From an uncultured Aurantimonas sp. (GTDB lineage Bacteria > Pseudomonadota > Alphaproteobacteria > Rhizobiales > Rhizobiaceae), in NCBI GenBank assembly GCA_947488615.1, contig CANKZU010000013.1:1-64000 (forward strand): 64,000 nt of DNA. The letters are read 5' to 3'. A program made the position numbers and the translations under genes. Below are positions 63,122-64,000 of the stretch, in pieces; position 1 is the stretch's first letter, and each line of letters starts with the position of its first letter. The notes beneath the pieces were generated by a model, which saw nothing but the letters and a program-made list of their open reading frames with translations, had not been told where the DNA came from and did no database searches.

Positions 63122-64000
63122 ATGGGACTTTTTGTGGCACAGCTCCTCACCGGGCTTGCGAACGCGGCGGCGCTGTTCCTGGTCGCCTCCGGCTTGTCGC
63201 TCATCTTCGGCGTGACGCGCATCGTCAATTTCGCCCACGGCTCGTTCTACATGCTGGGGGCCTATATCGGCCTTTCGCTGATGGATTTACTTCCGGGGCA
63301 TTTCGGCTTCTGGGGGTCGATCGTCCTGGCGGGAATAGCCGTCGGGCTCGTCGGCGTGGTCGTCGAAATCTTGGTGCTTCGTCCGATCTACCGGGCGCCG
63401 GAGCTGTTTCAACTGGTCGCCACCTTCGGGGTGATCCTTGTCATTCAAGATCTGGCCCTGATCATCTGGGGGCCGGAAGACCGCTTGGGGCCGCGTGCGC
63501 CTGGACTGAAATCGGTGGTGCGCATCATGGGCGAGCCGGTGCCGCAATATGACCTGGCACTGATCGCGATCACCCCCTTCGTGCTGTTCGGCCTGTGGTG
63601 GCTGATCAACCGGACACGCGTTGGCATCCTCATGCGGGCCGCGACGCAGGATCGCGAGATGGTCGGCGCGCTCGGCGTCAACCAGGCCTGGCTGTTCACC
63701 GGCGTCTTCTTTCTCGGCTCGGCGCTGGCCGGGCTGGGTGGAGCGATCCAGCTGCCCAAGGGCGGCGCCGACCTCTTGATGGATTTCAATATCCTTGCCG
63801 CCATCTTCGTGGTGGTGGTGATCGGCGGCATGGGATCGCTGCCCGGGGCTTTCCTCGCCGCCGTGCTCATTTCGGTCCTGAATGTCTTCGGGGTCCTCTA
63901 CCTGCCGCAGAGCACGCTGGTACTGATGTTCGTGGTCATGGCCGTCGTGCTGATGGTGCGCCCCTACGGTCTCCTGGGACGCGAGGAGGTGGCCGGCGAG
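63122..64000 (+). CDS. LivH-type ABC permease (partial, runs off the window)
   Basis: The frame is open from the ATG at 63122 to the last base (293 residues seen; the family is about 290-300, so only the tail is missing). It has about eight hydrophobic segments. Conserved blocks are LFLVASGLSLIFGVTRIVNF, AHGSFYMLGAYIG, the coupling loop RAATQDREMVGALGVN and VVVVIGGMGSLPGAFLAAVL. It pairs with the upstream binding protein; LivM- and LivG/F-like genes are expected to the right. Confidence 0.95.
   Translation, partial: MGLFVAQLLTGLANAAALFLVASGLSLIFGVTRIVNFAHGSFYMLGAYIGLSLMDLLPGHFGFWGSIVLAGIAVGLVGVVVEILVLRPIYRAPELFQLVATFGVILVIQDLALIIWGPEDRLGPRAPGLKSVVRIMGEPVPQYDLALIAITPFVLFGLWWLINRTRVGILMRAATQDREMVGALGVNQAWLFTGVFFLGSALAGLGGAIQLPKGGADLLMDFNILAAIFVVVVIGGMGSLPGAFLAAVLISVLNVFGVLYLPQSTLVLMFVVMAVVLMVRPYGLLGREEVAGE

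Overview
The window looks like a chromosomal segment of an alphaproteobacterium, most likely of the order Hyphomicrobiales (Rhizobiales). Reasons: high G+C; an AapJQMP-type general amino-acid transporter; alphaproteobacterial complex I accessory genes (an NDUFS4-like protein and an NDUFS6-like zinc-finger protein); a class I PHA synthase; a BTLCP transglutaminase-like protein; and scattered intergenic palindromes of a kind common in this order. The genus cannot be fixed from the sequence alone.

Positions 1-4270 are the end of a decaying genomic island. From left to right it holds an IS5-type transposase scrap, a complete IS256-family element, a 92-bp stub of a SIR2-like gene, an XRE antitoxin, a frameshifted RelE/HigB-type toxin behind an operator-like palindrome, a frameshifted exported thermonuclease and a P4-type integrase. 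The island is integrated inside radC, whose coding sequence is cut just after the HNHP motif of its JAMM domain.

Positions 4270-17150 are core genes: sfsA-map-radC, a kynurenine-formamidase-like cyclase, phaC, a small lipoprotein, then aminotransferase-hom-glpX-recJ (amino-acid synthesis, gluconeogenesis, repair) and a fatty acid desaturase. Positions 17250-21290 are a GntR/FCD regulator divergent from a TAXI-type TRAP transporter, with a terminator-like attenuator between binding protein and permease. Positions 21360-28610 form a sugar locus best read as non-phosphorylative L-fucose (or related 6-deoxy/aldo-sugar) catabolism: aldo/keto reductase, SMP-30 lactonase, FucU mutarotase, amidohydrolase-type lactonase and an RbsACB-like ABC importer.

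Positions 28700-37060 hold a DUF1810 protein, a degenerate EF-G-like GTPase, tRNA-Glu, an M15-type peptidase lipoprotein, glyoxalase I, a double cold-shock protein, a DUF192 protein, tRNA-Pro, an NDUFS4-like subunit, tRNA-Arg and cystathionine beta-lyase. Positions 37270-42150 are aapJQMP. After an AI-2E/PerM-like exporter comes a 198-bp element with 31-bp terminal inverted repeats (a probable MITE), then an OmpA protein with an 87-bp tandem repeat.

Positions 45700-61180 are mostly housekeeping: flavin monooxygenase, zinc-finger protein, hydrolase, cysE, DUF3126, BTLCP, an exported SMP-30 paralogue, a double PilZ protein, rhomboid protease, CBS protein, patatin, hisI-folE, an IscU/NifU-like scaffold, yidD, a Gmad2-LysM protein, thrS and a YiiX-like hydrolase. 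The window ends inside a branched-chain amino-acid type ABC operon (binding protein and a partial LivH-like permease). No CRISPR array and no intact new defence system was found. The strongest anomalies are the toxin-antitoxin-SIR2 remnant in the radC island and the MITE-like element.
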